Shown: positions 24,441 to 39,287, counted from the first letter of the stretch. The stretch: DNA of 64,000 nt from Xanthostigma xanthostigma (GCA_963575645.1 OY754464.1:72762948-72826947); one strand, 5' to 3'. The notes: generated by a model from the sequence alone, not told the origin. Program-made: numbers and translations.

Positions 24441-24849
24441 AATTCAGATTATAAACCATTATATAAATAGCATAACATACAAGGTATGTGAGGCGTAGTG
24501 CACATACTGTACAATGTACACGAGCTGTGGTATTTCTTTGTGTCCACCACAGAACTGGTAAGTTCTGTGGTGTCCACGAGTGTAGCTGTGCCTTCCCACG
24601 TGACATGCGGCTGACAAATGACACGAGGGGACGCGTGGAACCAGCCAACACGGAAAGTACATGGACACACGCGGTTGTTGTTATTGGTACTTGGTAGCCA
24701 TCAGACGATGAATAGACAAAGGGATGACGCTTGTAATAAAAGATGTGAAGAAGTGTGAAAGAATTAAATAAAATATATTACAAACTGAATGATAATTTAT
24801 TAATAATTTTTGTGTCTTGTCTAGTAGCTAACAATATATATTTATGAAA
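24441..24849. other. Gap, no gene seen
   Basis: Several overlapping short frames occur around 24450-24700 on both strands, caused by a local inverted CTGTGGTG...CACCACAG patch (about 24525-24572). None has a start context, splice sites or recognisable product. It may be an LTR remnant, since dead Gypsy pol follows. Confidence 0.4.
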
Positions 24850-25565
24850 CTGTTTGACGGCAAACACCACAGATAGTGCTTCCCTATGAATTTGTGAGTA
24901 TTTTTGCTCAGCCTGTGTCAAAGTGTTTGAGGCATAAAGTACGGGTTTTTCTTTACCATCACTATATGTGATAAAATTGTTCCGACGCCATAAGTACTTG
25001 CCTCCGCTGCGACTACAACTGGTTTGTTTGGATCGTATATTTCGAGTAATTAATTATTTAGCAATACTTTTTTACTTCTAACAAAAGTTTCCTGACATTC
25101 GTGTGTCCAATTCTAAGCAACATCCTTACGCAATATATTATACAAGTCTCTCAACTCACTGGACAAATTTGGCAAAAAACGATTGTAATAATTTAAAAGA
25201 CCTAAATAGGCTTGCAATTCGGTAATATTTTTAGGAGTAGGCGCATTAATAGCGGCTTCTACTTTTTGTTGCTGTGGACAAATGCCTTCTTTTGTAATGG
25301 TATGCCCTAGGAAATTTATTGACTGTTCAAAAAATTTACATTTATTGATATTTATAACAACATTATGATTATTTAATCTTTCTAAGACAATATCTAATTT
25401 ATGTTTACACTTTTCTAAAGTACTTTCCGCAATTATCATCAAGATAACAAAATGTATTATCAGTTCCTACTAAGATCTGGTCCATGACACTTTGAAATAT
25501 AGAGGGTGCGCAAGCAATTCCGAACGTTAACTTAGTGAACCTAAATAGTCCACGATGAGTATTTA

Positions 25566-25952
25566 CAGGGCCGGATTTAGGGGTGGGCAACCGGGGCTGC
25601 AGCCCCGGGGCCTCCTCAAAAGAGGGGCCCCCACAATAGACTTCGAAAACAAAAATTAAATTTTGACTAGTAAACGCTAGTAAACAACTTTTCCTTTGAT
25701 ATTTTTCGGCGAAAAAAGCTCGGAAAGTTCCGTTCGTTAACGCTAAAATTTAATTTCAGACGTTTTCGATTATATTTATATGTTTGTTAAATAAAATAAT
25801 AAAAGAATCTATAGGTACATGGTTTCACAATAAATTATTTATTGGAAAACTAGAGTGGAAAAAATTGTCCATTTTTTGGAAAATAATTTGGGGCCAGGAG
25901 GCCTCCACTCCTTTGTTGCCCCGAGGCCTCCAGATCTCTAAATCCGGCATTG
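25566..25952. mobile_element. hAT-type element inside the Gypsy fragment
   Basis: The ends CAGGGCCGGATTTAG and CTAAATCCGGCATTG are inverted and flanked by agtattta on both sides (25558-25565 and 25953-25960). The target duplication is exact. GGGGCCTCC-type words repeat near both ends. Confidence 0.92.
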
Positions 25953-26007
25953 AGTATTTATAGTAAAATATTCTTGTGAACTTTCAGATAACTCAAGTTG
26001 TTGATAC

Positions 26008-26879
26008 GCCCCGGACGCATTTAGGCAGAATCTACCATTGATTAGCAATAGGCAATAAATTACGGTCTCTCATTGGTTGTTGCTAATCGCTGGTACGTTT
26101 TGTACGAACGTTGCTAATCACGGGTAGATTATGCCGCCGTTGGCATTGCAATTTTTACTGATGCCAACCCGAGATAGGATTTGCCTTGACATTTCTAATC
26201 AGCGGTATGTTTTGTCTAAAACACATGCGCATATCCATTTAACATAATTCAGGAGTTTCATTTCCGGCGTTTACAGGATCATAATTTAAGACTATTTCAT
26301 TATTAAAAGCACGATTATTTGAGCAGCTGGGCATAGTTGAACAAAATAATACCTACTTACCCGCATACAATCTTCTTTGATGTGGTCTTGGATCTACGTA
26401 ACTCCTACGAAGTATTAGTTTCGGCAGAAAATTCTGCTATCCACTGAATACATTTTTCACTAGAATTATTAATGTCAGCCCATAATACTGTTTTTTCTTT
26501 TGATTGATTTACTACTTCATAGCGAAATTGTTTGGGAAATTTCAAATCAGTATCCATATTATCGCATATAAGTAATAATAATTAAGGGTTAATGATTACT
26601 GACCACATCACCAGAATAATAAAACAGAAATGCACTACTCACAGAAAAAGATGATGCAAATGCTTGTGTAGACAAAACATACCGCTGATTAGCAATGGTA
26701 AGGCAAATCCTACCTCCTATTAGCAACAGTTGCATATGCCTATTACCGCAGGGCAAAATCTACCGGCGATTAGCAATGTTCGTACAAAACGTACCAGCGA
26801 TTAGCAACAACCAATGAGAGACCGTAATTCATTGCCTATTGCTAATCAATGGTAGATTTTGCCTAAATGCGTCCCGGAC
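26008..26879. mobile_element. Long inverted-repeat element inside the Gypsy fragment
   Basis: The terminal arms of about 120 bp are inverse copies: GACGCATTTAGGCA, TAGCAATAGGCAAT and TACGTTTTGTACGAACG on the left return reversed on the right. Gypsy coding resumes beyond it. The terminal bases are not fully resolved. Confidence 0.78.
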
Positions 26880-27240
26880 AGATCTAACGTACAATATACT
26901 TGACAATTCGCAAGACTGGCTCAGAGAACGACTGGCTAAGACTTCATCAATACGTGGCAAAGGGTAGTGTTGTGTTTGATTTTGAATATATCGATTTATG
27001 AATAACGCATAACCTGATTGAACCATTTGACTTTGGAACCACAACTACAGGACTAGCCCATTCACTAAATTGAACCCCCTTTAATATGCCCAAGTTAATT
27101 AATCTATCTATTTCTGAACTGACTTTATCCCGCATTTTCAACGGTACTGAGTACGCTTTGTGAAAAATTGGCTTGGCCTCACTTTTTAAGACAATTTCAG
27201 GTATGAAACACAGCGCATCGCAGAAAATTAAGGTTGACAA

Positions 27241-28160
27241 ACGTTCCTATTTTTCAGAAGCCAATATTATTATTAATTGATTTTTAATTAACTTATTAAA
27301 TGAAAGATTATTTTTTGTACTTTTTGAATCAATATTTTGGGTAAAGAGGGTAATTACCCCCCAGGATCATAATAATAAAAATATAAAACTGAAAATAATA
27401 TGAATACCTGGCTAAAAAATAAAATTTAGAAATATTTTTTGAAAAGGAAATTGTAAAATTAGTTTGGGAATTAATAATTTGCTTGACACCTTCCTTCGTG
27501 AGTATTTTTGTGTGATATTAATAAAACTTGTTAAAAATATTGATTTTTTTGCTTTAGCCCCCTCCCCCCAGAAAAAAATATCTACGCCCTTGTGCCTAGG
27601 ACAAGGTTTTGATTTCGAACTCCCAAAATTCAGACTGTTTTTAAGTTTGAAAAAACTATATTAATAATAACATCAGTAAAATGCTTTTCATCATAGATTG
27701 ACTACCTATGCGCTTTTGCATAGGCACCACCCCTCTAAATCGTAAACCATTTTAACACGTCTTATTTTTATTATAGAAGGTATATGAATTATTTGAAATA
27801 CAGCAAAAATCTAAACAAAATGTATAGAAAGCTAAAAAAAATATTAGTACATCAATTTAACCATATGTGGAAAAAATCAATATAGAAAAATAGTCCGTAA
27901 ATATTTTTTTAATTACGTCGGTTAACAAAATTATTAAATTAGTTTATATTCAAGCTTTTCTTTTCAAGTGTTAATCAGTTTTTTTACATACAAAAGAAAA
28001 AAAATGACTAATTGATAACGGTCTATAAGATATGAACTGAACTTTAAAATTTGCCATAGAAATTCTTAGAAATACATTTTGCCAAAGTTTCTGGAATCTC
28101 AGTTTTTTTATCTTTTTTTACTGTTATATCATCAACAATCAGCTGATATTGTAATAAAAA
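27241..28160 (+). repeat. Duplicated T1-type upstream flank in front of T2
   Basis: From about 27241 (ACGTTCCTATTTTTCAGAAG) to the T2 promoter the sequence parallels 18145-19545 upstream of T1, with indels. It includes the truncated GCGTAGAT transposon and GACTACC(T/C)ATGCGCTTTTG. The join to the Gypsy fragment at about 27240 is one edge of the duplication. Confidence 0.7.
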
Positions 28161-28161
28161 G

Positions 28162-28168
28162 TATAAAA
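28162..28168 (+). promoter_or_regulatory. TATA box of T2
   Basis: TATAAAA lies 42 bases before the T2 ATG, in the same CTCCACGAGAAGTAAG context as T1. Confidence 0.75.
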
Positions 28169-28203
28169 ACTCCACGAGAAGTAAGAAAATTATATCATTC
28201 AAA

Positions 28204-29577
<1,374 letters not shown>

Positions 29578-30090
29578 ATTACACAATATTAATTAATAAA
29601 TGATATTTATTATTTTACTTGTTATGTAATGAAAAAATATTTTTAGCATTATCTCCTACGAAATAGTTGTTATTCATGCCTGCGATAGTACAATTTAAAG
29701 TAAAACAAAAGAAATTTTCAACGTAGTCGTATTATCACTTCCATATAATGAAAGTATGAAAATCAAACGCAGCTTTTAACATAATACGAAATTTGCCATA
29801 ATATAATGGTATCTGGCACTAGAAACATAACCTACTATTATTGTATTTCAAATTGTTACTTATTAAAAAATAAATATTCTGCTTCAAAATGTATTTTAGT
29901 TATTTTCTGTTAAGGATGTTTGGGAGGTACAATCGGAGGCAAAAGTTCTTAAATTAGCATACCATGAGGCAAAAAAATAATGTGCGTACCCAGCTTTTGG
30001 CCCGGGGAGGAAGGTTAAGTAAAAAATGTCTTAAGCCGGGTCTCCCGCGCTTGTTTTGCTCTATACACTTTACGAAGACACCTACTAGTC
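29578..30090 (+). repeat. T2 downstream flank: fold-back remnant plus shared flank
   Basis: Bases about 29640-29850 keep pieces of the trypsin-downstream fold-back element. About 29910-30090 repeat the GGATGTTTGGGAGGTACAAT flank seen after T1 and T3. Confidence 0.6.
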
Positions 30091-30747
30091 AGAGTGCCCG
30101 TCGGCAATAAATTCTATTGACAAATACTCTCCCCAAACTTTGTATATGGCTTCATTAGGCCTAGTCTGACACCTATTTCCTCTATGACTTTTTTGATTTT
30201 AGGGCGTTTTCCCTCTAAATTTTCCGAAACATGTCGTCTTGACGACATGTAAAAAATTTATACATATTGTTTGTTTTTTTAATTGGATAGCTTAAAAACT
30301 TCAACCAAAACGCTAAAATAATGTTCTCTGACAAATAACATGAGCCATTTAAAATGTCTGACACCTCGAATATGTCGAAAAAACGACTATAAAAAAATTT
30401 ATCAATAACCAGCTGATTTTCTCAGCATCTCATATTTGAACACTGCAACTTTTCATATTGTCTGACGGAGATAGTTTGACTATTTTCCAGTCTAACGCGT
30501 CAAAGTTGTCGATTTCATGACCACAAAAAAATTTATTAATAACAATTTTTTTATTAATTTTTGTTTTTTAAATGAAATGTAGAATCCAACAAATAAATTG
30601 TCTGACAGTGAAACAGGGTCCTTTACGTGAAAATAATCCATTTTTTGGAGCGAATTTTAAGTGATTGTTGTATGATATTATGACTCACGAGTCACGACTC
30701 TACCATAGTAAACTATTATAGCTCTGACGAAAAATGTACAAGATATT
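30091..30747. other. Intergenic stretch with a perfect 20-bp palindrome
   Basis: No coding frame is supported. ACATGTCGTC and GACGACATGT face each other across two bases near 30230-30251. GTCTGACA words recur four times (about 30166, 30353, 30459, 30600), suggesting an old repeat. Confidence 0.45.
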
Positions 30748-31277
30748 TTTTTGACGTGATAACGTCTTATAAATTGATGAAACACCGGCTGCATGCACGA
30801 AAAAGTGTAACGTTCCGAAAAGTGTCCGTTTCGCCTGAGCGTGCAAGCGAGAACGCGATATAAGCGAGAGGCACGATCTGCCCAAGTTTGATAGCTGACA
30901 AAACACAAAGTTCCAATAGACTGCCACAGTTCGCTCGTATAAATACTTACAGGGAGTGAAAAATCCACACCACCCGACCGTCCGTTTATTAAAACTGCGT
31001 GTATTTTGAAAACGGTTCATTATATTTAAAAACCGTTTCTACAGTTGGTTAGAACTCTAATTTTACTATTTAAATATGTAAAAATAAATGTTTGGAAACG
31101 TATACGTATAATGTGAAAAATAAAAAAAGTTATTTTTCAACACTTTACGAGTATGGTGTGTATAGAAATACCTATAGTAACTGTAATTGATTTCCTTAAT
31201 AATTTTCAATGTTTCTTTATGACGTTATCACGTAAAACTATCGTCCGTAAACCGACTTTACAGACAACCAATTTTTT
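30748..31277 (-). repeat. Repeat family A, copy 4 (reverse)
   Basis: It begins with the reverse complement of the family's right end (GACGTGATAACGTCTTATAA) and ends with that of its left end (CTTTACAGACAACCAATTT). The interior differs from copies 1 and 3 and shares GCAAGCGAGA...GATATAAGCGAGAGGCACGATC with copy 5. Confidence 0.7.
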
Positions 31278-31581
31278 ATAGAAAAAAAGTCCCCTACAAG
31301 GCAGTATTTTTGATTTATCTCTATCTTTGTCCTAGCTCAAAATATACAAGAATTTTGAAAATAAAAATTTTTTTCAAAATTTTTTTTGACTGGGAAATCG
31401 ATAGACGAATGAACTTTTTTTTATTTCAATCAGTACACTTTAAACTACTTATAAAAAAAAATTGAGTCTGTTTGCGAATTTCTGGAGCTTTTGGAATGTT
31501 GTTTACTTTATTTTGAAGTTTACGTTCTTTCCGGGCTTAAACTCATAATCCAATCAACCTGCGAAAGCTCAATGTTAAATT

Positions 31582-33168
31582 TGACATAAGTGTTATTAGT
31601 AAACAAAAAATACGTTTTTGTAGAATAAAATAATCCAAAAAACATAGCGTTTTTATTTTTCGGCAAATCAATGGTTAAGTTAACCTAAAAAATTCGCAAA
31701 AGTCCGAAAAACGCTTTTTTCGCGTTATAAAAAGAAGTAGATCTCTAATGCAAAAAAGTTAAATTACAGAGTTGTAGATCTTAAAAAAACCTATCGATTG
31801 ACGCGCGTTCAGTCCAATTCGGATGCGTAGGTGCTGAGAAAACTTGGAAAAACCAACGAAAATAGTCGTTTTTAAATTTGTGAATAATTTTTTTTCTTTT
31901 GTGATTTCAAAGTTGATATTTGGTGAAATTATGTGTTATAGGTTCACAAATCTGCAGTTTTTTTTTGTAGCAAAAAATTTTGCAAATTTTTCGAAATATC
32001 GCATGTTTTCGAAAAAAAACACCTTTCGTAAAAACATCCCTGTTGGTCAGGAAATTATGCTAGAGCAACTTTTCAAGGCTCAATCACTTCTTCTAGACTT
32101 ATTCTATCATACAATTTTTGCAGCAAATAAAATATGTCAATTTTTGATGCCCAAAACAGGCTCCGAAAAAAGTGCTTTTTTTCGGGTTGCGTTTTTCGAG
32201 ATTTTTTACCGGATTTTCGCAAAAACACGTATGAAACCAACGAAAATGCATTGTACTGATTTTTCTACGAATTAAAAAAAAAAAATTTACCCTACGACCA
32301 TCTGGAGCCAAGTTCGTTTTTTTTTTTTGAAAAAATTCCCTAAGCGACAGTTAAACTCTTAGAGGTTTGAAACTTGCACACGTTACTAATAAATACTTAC
32401 TTTGCATTAAAAAAAATATTCACAATTGTTATCTTTAGCGGAACAACGGCTATGATCCCGTTAAAGTTGAGTGTTTCTACGCGTCGCGCATCGACTGCCT
32501 ATCTGGGATGTACATAATGATAATTGTGAGGTAACCATGGTATTGCAATTTCGAAAAACGCAACCCGAAAAAAAGCACTTTTTTCGGAGCCTGTTTTGGG
32601 CATCAAAAATTGACATATTTTATTTGCTGCAAAAATTGTATGATAGAATAAGTCTAGAAGAAGTGATTGAGCCTTGAAAAGTTGCTCTAGCATAATTTCC
32701 TGACCAAGAGGGATGTTTTTACGAAAAGTGTTTTTTTTCGAAAACATGCGATATTTCGAAAAATTTGCAAAATTTTTTGCTAAAAAAAAAACTGAAGATT
32801 TGTGAACCTATAGCACATAATTTCACCAAATATCAACTTTGAAATCACAAAAGAAAAAAGTTATTCACAAATTTAAAAACGACTATTTTCGATGATTTTT
32901 CCAAGTTTTCTCAGCACCTACGCATCCGAATTGGACTGAACGCGCGTCAATCGATAGGTTTTTTTAAGATCTACAACTCTGTAATTTAACTTTTTTGCAT
33001 TAGAGATCTACTTCTTTTTTTAACGCGAAAAAAGCGTTTTTCGGACTTTTGCGAATTTTTTAGGTTAACTTAACCATTGATTTGCCGAAAAATAAAAACG
33101 CTATGTTTTTTGGATTATTTTATTCTACAAAAACGTATTTTTTGTTTACTAATAACACTTATGTCATC
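31582..33168. repeat. Giant hairpin: inverted repeat with arms of about 610 bp
   Basis: The left arm (about 31582-32195) begins GACATAAGTGTTATTAGTAA, and the right arm (about 32555-33168) ends with its reverse complement. Landmarks throughout match (CGATTGACGCGCGTTCAGTC; GATCTACTTC; CATTGATTTGCCGAAAAATA). The central spacer is about 360 bp. Open frames of up to 143 codons in the arms run on both strands and look like no protein; they are by-products of low-complexity AT-rich arms. The element family is unknown to me. Confidence 0.85.
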
Positions 33169-33195
33169 CGTTTTGTAGATTGATTGTACTATCAG

Positions 33196-34299
33196 TAGGT
33201 TGGCGGGTTCCGGTGAGCCGAAACCCTCGCCAACCACAATTGAATTTTTGACAGAAATTTTTTATTACATAAATGGAAGGATCGCATACACGTTTTATAA
33301 CAAAACTACGTTTATTTTATTTTTTTACCTCATAATTAAAAAGTTATATGGACTTTAAAAATACTTTTTAACTGTTTATTTTGTGTACATGTATAATATA
33401 TACAGTATGTAAACACGTAAGGTGCACATAGGGAAAATAACATTGGGAAAAAATGACTGAATCAGAGTGAGCCTTGAAATCTTGTTTTTCAATTTGACAG
33501 ATAATATTCTTTTGCAAAATGAATGTGTATACTACCGAAGAAAATATTCAAATGATTACAACATAATCGGACTTTTTATATTAATGGGATATTAAATTCC
33601 CAAAAATACTTACGTATGGTGCGAGATCAAATATCGCCGCCTATTCGTGTTGAATCTAAAGACATTGGGACACTGATTTACCAACGCGCATACGTCATAC
33701 CACTCAGACAATTTTTGAATGAAATGTTTCCAAACAGATGGAGTTGTTTTTTTTTGTTTTATTTTTGTACAAAAAATTAAAATAATGATTTATAAGAGGT
33801 TTTTATTATTAAAAAAACCAAGTAAAATAAAAATAAATCAAAATAAAATAGAAATCCTCAAGATTACCACGATAATTCAATAGAAATAACAATTAATGCA
33901 GTCATGGCTAACTCTGATCCAAGCATTTTTTCCCAATGCTAATTTCCCTATGTGCACCTTACGTGTTTACATACTGTATAGTACTATCAAACTAACCATG
34001 GATACAAAGCTATAAAAACATCACAACGTCATCGGAACTTAGCTAAAAAGTATTTTTAAATTCCACATAACTTTTTAATTATGAAAAAAAAATTTTCATT
34101 AGAAAATTCAATTGTTTTTATTTTCAATGAAGGGCCCTTCAACCCCTCACCAACCCTCCACGAAACGATTTTAAATGTTAAAACCTTTCATTTAAATGTC
34201 ATTTCAACCTATTCAGTTATGAGGTAAGAATACCTATTTTGCGAATCAATTTTAGACGCGGTTGGCGGGGGTTCGGCCCACCGGAACCAGCCAACCTAC
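33196..34299. mobile_element. Non-autonomous element with GTAGGTTGGC ends and an inner hairpin
   Basis: The left end (GTAGGTTGGCGGGTTCCGGT) mirrors the right end (ACCGGAACCAGCCAACCTAC). Inside, TACAGTATGTAAACACGTAA with GGTGCACATAGGGAAA (about 33400-33445) returns inverted at about 33935-33980. No transposase is seen. Confidence 0.72.
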
Positions 34300-34518
34300 C
34301 GAGTTTAAGCACGTTAAGAACGTAAACTAAATAAATTAAACAACATTCTATTCGGAGATGCATAGGACAACCGTTTTTTGGGTGACCGGAAGTGACTCCT
34401 TTTTCACGGTTCGGCCTACTCCAGCCTGCCAGTCATTGTATTATTTTGTTAAGCAGGGTTTAAATTTCCCAAATATCCGGGATCTGACCTTTCCGGAGAT
34501 CCATAGGATATTAGTGTT

Positions 34519-35051
34519 TAGTGATGTGCCGGATCGTTAAAAATGTATATCCGCGGATACGGATCTGAATACGGATATTTGGTTTCAACATCCGCGGATA
34601 CGGATACGGATCTTAACTTTCTTAGAGTGCGCGGCGGTAAATATTGCACATCGACCTTTGGAAAGAGACTATCTGTTATGGAAAAAAGTTATTGACCTCT
34701 TTAAGAGTTAACTCTCATAACAGATTGTCTCTTTCCAAAGATCGATGTGCAATATCTCATTATAAAGATAGTTTTTTAGTAACTTTGAGTTATGTACTAT
34801 TGGTATGGTACTCACTACGATAAATGTTTGCAATATAAAGGTGCCAAAGACGATTTTAAAAAATTAAAAATAATCTGAATGGAATTTAACAGTTTTTCAT
34901 TATTACCTAATCACCTATATATATAAAATTTCATCTATGAATTGAAAATTAATGAGGTAAAAGATCCGCCAAAACTGACGGATACGGATACGGATCTTTT
35001 TTCTCCCTCGGATATCCGCGGATACGGATACGGATATCCGGCACATCACTA
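34519..35051. mobile_element. hAT-type element with GGATAC arrays, copy 1
   Basis: The ends TAGTGATGTGCCGGAT and ATCCGGCACATCACTA are inverted. ttagtgtt flanks both sides (34511-34518 and 35052-35059), an exact 8-bp target duplication. Subterminal GGATACGGATAC words repeat, and a 50-bp hairpin (GCACATCGA...TCGATGTGC) lies at about 34640-34755. Copy 2 is at 54346-55473. Confidence 0.92.
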
Positions 35052-35654
35052 TTAGTGTTACGGGCTCTTGGGCTATTACAGCCGCCTCCTTTAAACCACC
35101 GAAGTGGGGTGCGCGAGGCGGAATAAAATGCCAGGTATTTGAACTATCAGATATAAAGTTTGAAAGTTTTAATATTTGTTTGAAAAACTGTTTTACTAAT
35201 TTTGTAAACACACAATTAGCGCCAATAAAACATCGCTCGCTTGTCAAATGCAAAACTACGCGCCGCCGCGCGTCTAGTAACATGTGTGAACCTCACTTCT
35301 CTGTAATCCTGTCAGTCCAGCGGGATCCCGCAAAATTTTCGGCCGAGATTAGTCCCGCAAAATGTATGCGGGATTCCGGTGTCGGTGGAAAGAATCAATA
35401 TAGAAAAATTGTCCGTAAATATTTTTATAATTACGTTGGTTAACAAAATTATTGAATTAGTTTATATTCAAACTTTTCTTTTCAAGTCTTAATCAGTTTT
35501 TTTTATTTACATATAAAAGAAAAAAATGACTAATTGATAATGGCCTATAAGATATGATCTGAAACTTGCCATAGAAATTCTTAGAAATACATTTTTTACT
35601 GTTATATCATCAACAATCAGCTGATAACATAATACACGGCATTGTAATGAAAAG
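35052..35654. other. T3 upstream region
   Basis: Bases 35060-35390 are a GC-richer patch with no supported gene, probably repeat-derived. From about 35390 (GGAAAGAATCAATATAGAAA) the sequence matches the T1 and T2 upstream flanks to the promoter, shortened by a deletion near 35590. Confidence 0.5.
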
Positions 35655-35661
35655 TATAAAA
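35655..35661 (+). promoter_or_regulatory. TATA box of T3
   Basis: TATAAAA lies 42 bases before the T3 ATG, in the shared trypsin promoter context. Confidence 0.75.
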
Positions 35662-35696
35662 GCTCCACGAGAAGTAAGAAAATTAGATCATTCAAA

Positions 35697-37139
<1,443 letters not shown>

Positions 37140-37224
37140 ATTATTACAATGTTACATAATAAAGATTGTTTTCATTAACTCACTATTATTTTATTTGTTA
37201 TGTAATGAAAAAAATATTTTTTAT

Positions 37225-37790
37225 GTTATGTTTGTAGTGCGTGATAACATTATATTATGGCAAATGTCGCATTATGTTAAAAGCGAACAAATTGAATTTT
37301 AACAGTCACACTTTTTGTACGTACCCCCTATAAAATAGCTGATTTTAAAAATAATTTTAAAAAATGCTCACAGTTCAATTTTGGGCAAGTTTACTTCCAA
37401 TTGTTGGCTGCGTTTGATTTTCATACTTTCACTATATGGAAATGGTAGTACGACTACGTTTCGAATTTCTTTTGTTTTACTTTAAAATTTAAATAAAGTA
37501 AAACAAAAGAAATTCGAAACGTAAACGTACTATCATTTCCATATAGTGAAAGTATGAAAATCAAACGCAGCCAACAATTGGAAGGGAACTTGTCCAAAAT
37601 TGAACTGTGAACATTATTTAAAATTAGGTGAAAATCAGCTATTTTATAGGGAGTACTAAGAGTAAAAAGTACTATGTGTCTATCGTGCGTGATGATATTG
37701 GTTCATGTGACTGTTCAAATTCACTGTGTTCGTTTTTAACATAATACGACATTTGCCGTAATATAATGTCATCACGCACTACAAACATAA
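37225..37790. repeat. Fold-back element right after T3 (arms about 280 bp)
   Basis: The left end (TTATGTTTGTAGTGCGTGAT) mirrors the right end (ATCACGCACTACAAACATAA). The arms match along their length around a centre near 37500 (TTTTACTTT/AAAGTAAAA). Related copies follow T1 (partial), T2 (partial) and T5 (44705-45276). Confidence 0.85.
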
Positions 37791-37819
37791 CCTACTATAA
37801 TTGTATTTAAAATTGTTAG

Positions 37820-38420
37820 ATACTTATAAAAAAATAAATATTTTGCTTAAAAATGTATTTTAGTATTTTTTTGTTAAGGATATTTGGGAGGTACAATCGG
37901 AGGCAAAAGTTCTTAAATTAGAAATTTATAAATCATTCAACATACCATGAGGCAAAAAAATCATGTGCGTACCCTGCTTTTGGCCCGGGGAGGGAGGTTA
38001 AGTAAGAAATTTCTTAAGCCGGGTCTCCCGCGCTTGTTTTGCTCCATATACTTTACGAAGACACCTACACGAAACATAAGGTGTATGTAGCGTGTATTAA
38101 ATTTAAATTACACATCGGTTTTTAAAGTAATTTTCGAAGATCTTCAGCAAAACAGTTTATGTCTCCCAAAATCCAGGGGGGCAGCTGCCTCCCTCTGTTC
38201 CTCCCTGGATATGCTCATGAAATAAATAATAATAATAAAACAAACGATTGGACTCACTATCCATTTAATAAAAAAACAACAAACTTTTCAACGTTTTGGC
38301 CATTTTGGTTTAAGCTATGGCCCTCTTCAGGTGCCCAATTAAAACAATGTAATTGTAGTCATCTCGCATTAACACAATTTTTGCTGACAAACTTTACACT
38401 GTAAGACAGGTTAATTAATA
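37820..38420 (+). repeat. Shared 3' flank and GGGGGGCAGCTGCC-bounded repeat
   Basis: About 37875-38160 is the GGATATTTGGGAGGTACAAT flank. About 38160-38420 is a second block (TCCCAAAATCCAG, CAGCTGCCTCCCTCTG, ACTATCCATTTAATAAAAAA, CCTCTTCAGGTGC) that recurs at 46850-47030 and 47440-47525. At 38331-38345 it preserves the empty site of the SINE at 47035-47431. Confidence 0.65.
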
Positions 38421-38470
38421 CAATATGCATTGGCGTAGCAAGAGGGTGGGGCAGGTGGGCCTGGTCCACT

Positions 38471-38905
38471 CTACAATATTAATTGTTCACGTACAAATAA
38501 CAAGATTAATCTACAATAATCTACGTTTTCTCTATCGTGAAATTTCTCCAGAAAGTCGTGTTGAACGATTTCGCTTCTAAGAACAGCTAACAAATTATAT
38601 ATAAAGCAGCTGTTAATGGCAGGTAGAGTTGAAAATTGTGCCGCCCCTAGGATAAAATCGTTGTTACGTCTATGACGATATTTGCATTTGTTAATAGCTG
38701 TATCTATAAATAAATATACAATTAATCCGATTGGAAAAGGTAGTAGTTTACGCACTAGTGAGAAATGGGCCATTTTACTATCACTATAGGCTGTGTGCAA
38801 GAAGCCTACTAGCACCGCTAGTGGATAATAGAGAATTATTGAACTCACTAATTTATGGAAATCGCGACATGTTTCTATGGTGATGTCAAAAATTTTATTG
38901 GCCAT
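38471..38905 (-). CDS. 144-codon ORF of doubtful status, probably transposon-derived
   Basis: An uninterrupted minus-strand frame begins MANKIFDITIETCRDFH, contains a hydrophobic stretch (LPFPIGLIVYLFIDTAI) and ends VDYCRLILLFVREQLIL. It has no signal peptide and no recognisable domain. Part of its DNA (ATTAATCCGATTGGAAAAGG) is repeated at about 47645-47665 without the frame. It lies in a repeat-rich gap between T3 and T4. I rate a real gene unlikely; an insertion that captured an open frame by chance is the better guess. Confidence 0.2.
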   Translation of the reverse strand: MANKIFDITIETCRDFHKLVSSIILYYPLAVLVGFLHTAYSDSKMAHFSLVRKLLPFPIGLIVYLFIDTAINKCKYRHRRNNDFILGAAQFSTLPAINSCFIYNLLAVLRSEIVQHDFLEKFHDRENVDYCRLILLFVREQLIL

Positions 38906-39287
38906 GATGTGTCAAAAAAATGTAATAAGGAAAACTTTTTTATATGCCATTAAATTCAGATTGTAAACCATTATATAAATAGCATAACATACAAGGTACG
39001 TGAGAATTATTTATTTATTAATTATGATGTACAATACATAAATAATTAATTTGTTTACGCGGAACGTCCAATTATGGCGCCAATGGTCTTTATTTAATAA
39101 ACATTGCTCACTGACATACGGAAAATTTGAGCTTGAAGTTTCCCCTAGTGCTCACCACAAACGCTCGCATCGAAAAATTTGTAACTCCGCCTCCTTACAC
39201 ATAGCCCATAGAGGCATGCAAAACAAGTATTTTATAGGGGGTGTTCAAAATTATAATTATAGTCATAAAGTCAGAATATTTTGTTGC

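Larger units (their letters stand above)
24850..27240 (-). pseudogene. Dead Gypsy-like pol fragment (RT and RNase H), twice interrupted
   Basis: Read on the minus strand from 27240 down: an RT N-terminus (KAYSVPLKMRDKV, then ILKGV, SEWASPVVVVPKSNGSIR), a frameshift, PLPRIDEVLA, then after two insertions RT motifs FGIACAP and YLDD, the RT thumb (FLGHTIT, AYLGLLNYYNRF) and an RNase H-like DPNKPVVVAAEAS. Frames are broken and both LTRs are lacking. A Ty3/Gypsy retrotransposon remnant; insertions at 25566-25952 and 26008-26879 postdate it. Confidence 0.88.

Noticed and set aside
24331-24697. Overlapping frames of 69-106 codons on both strands
   Set aside because: Caused by a local inverted patch; no splice, start or domain evidence.
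31844-32311. 143-codon open frame and its mirror frames near 32499-32747
   Set aside because: They are mirrored in the two arms of the giant inverted repeat and are low-complexity Phe/Lys/Asn strings.
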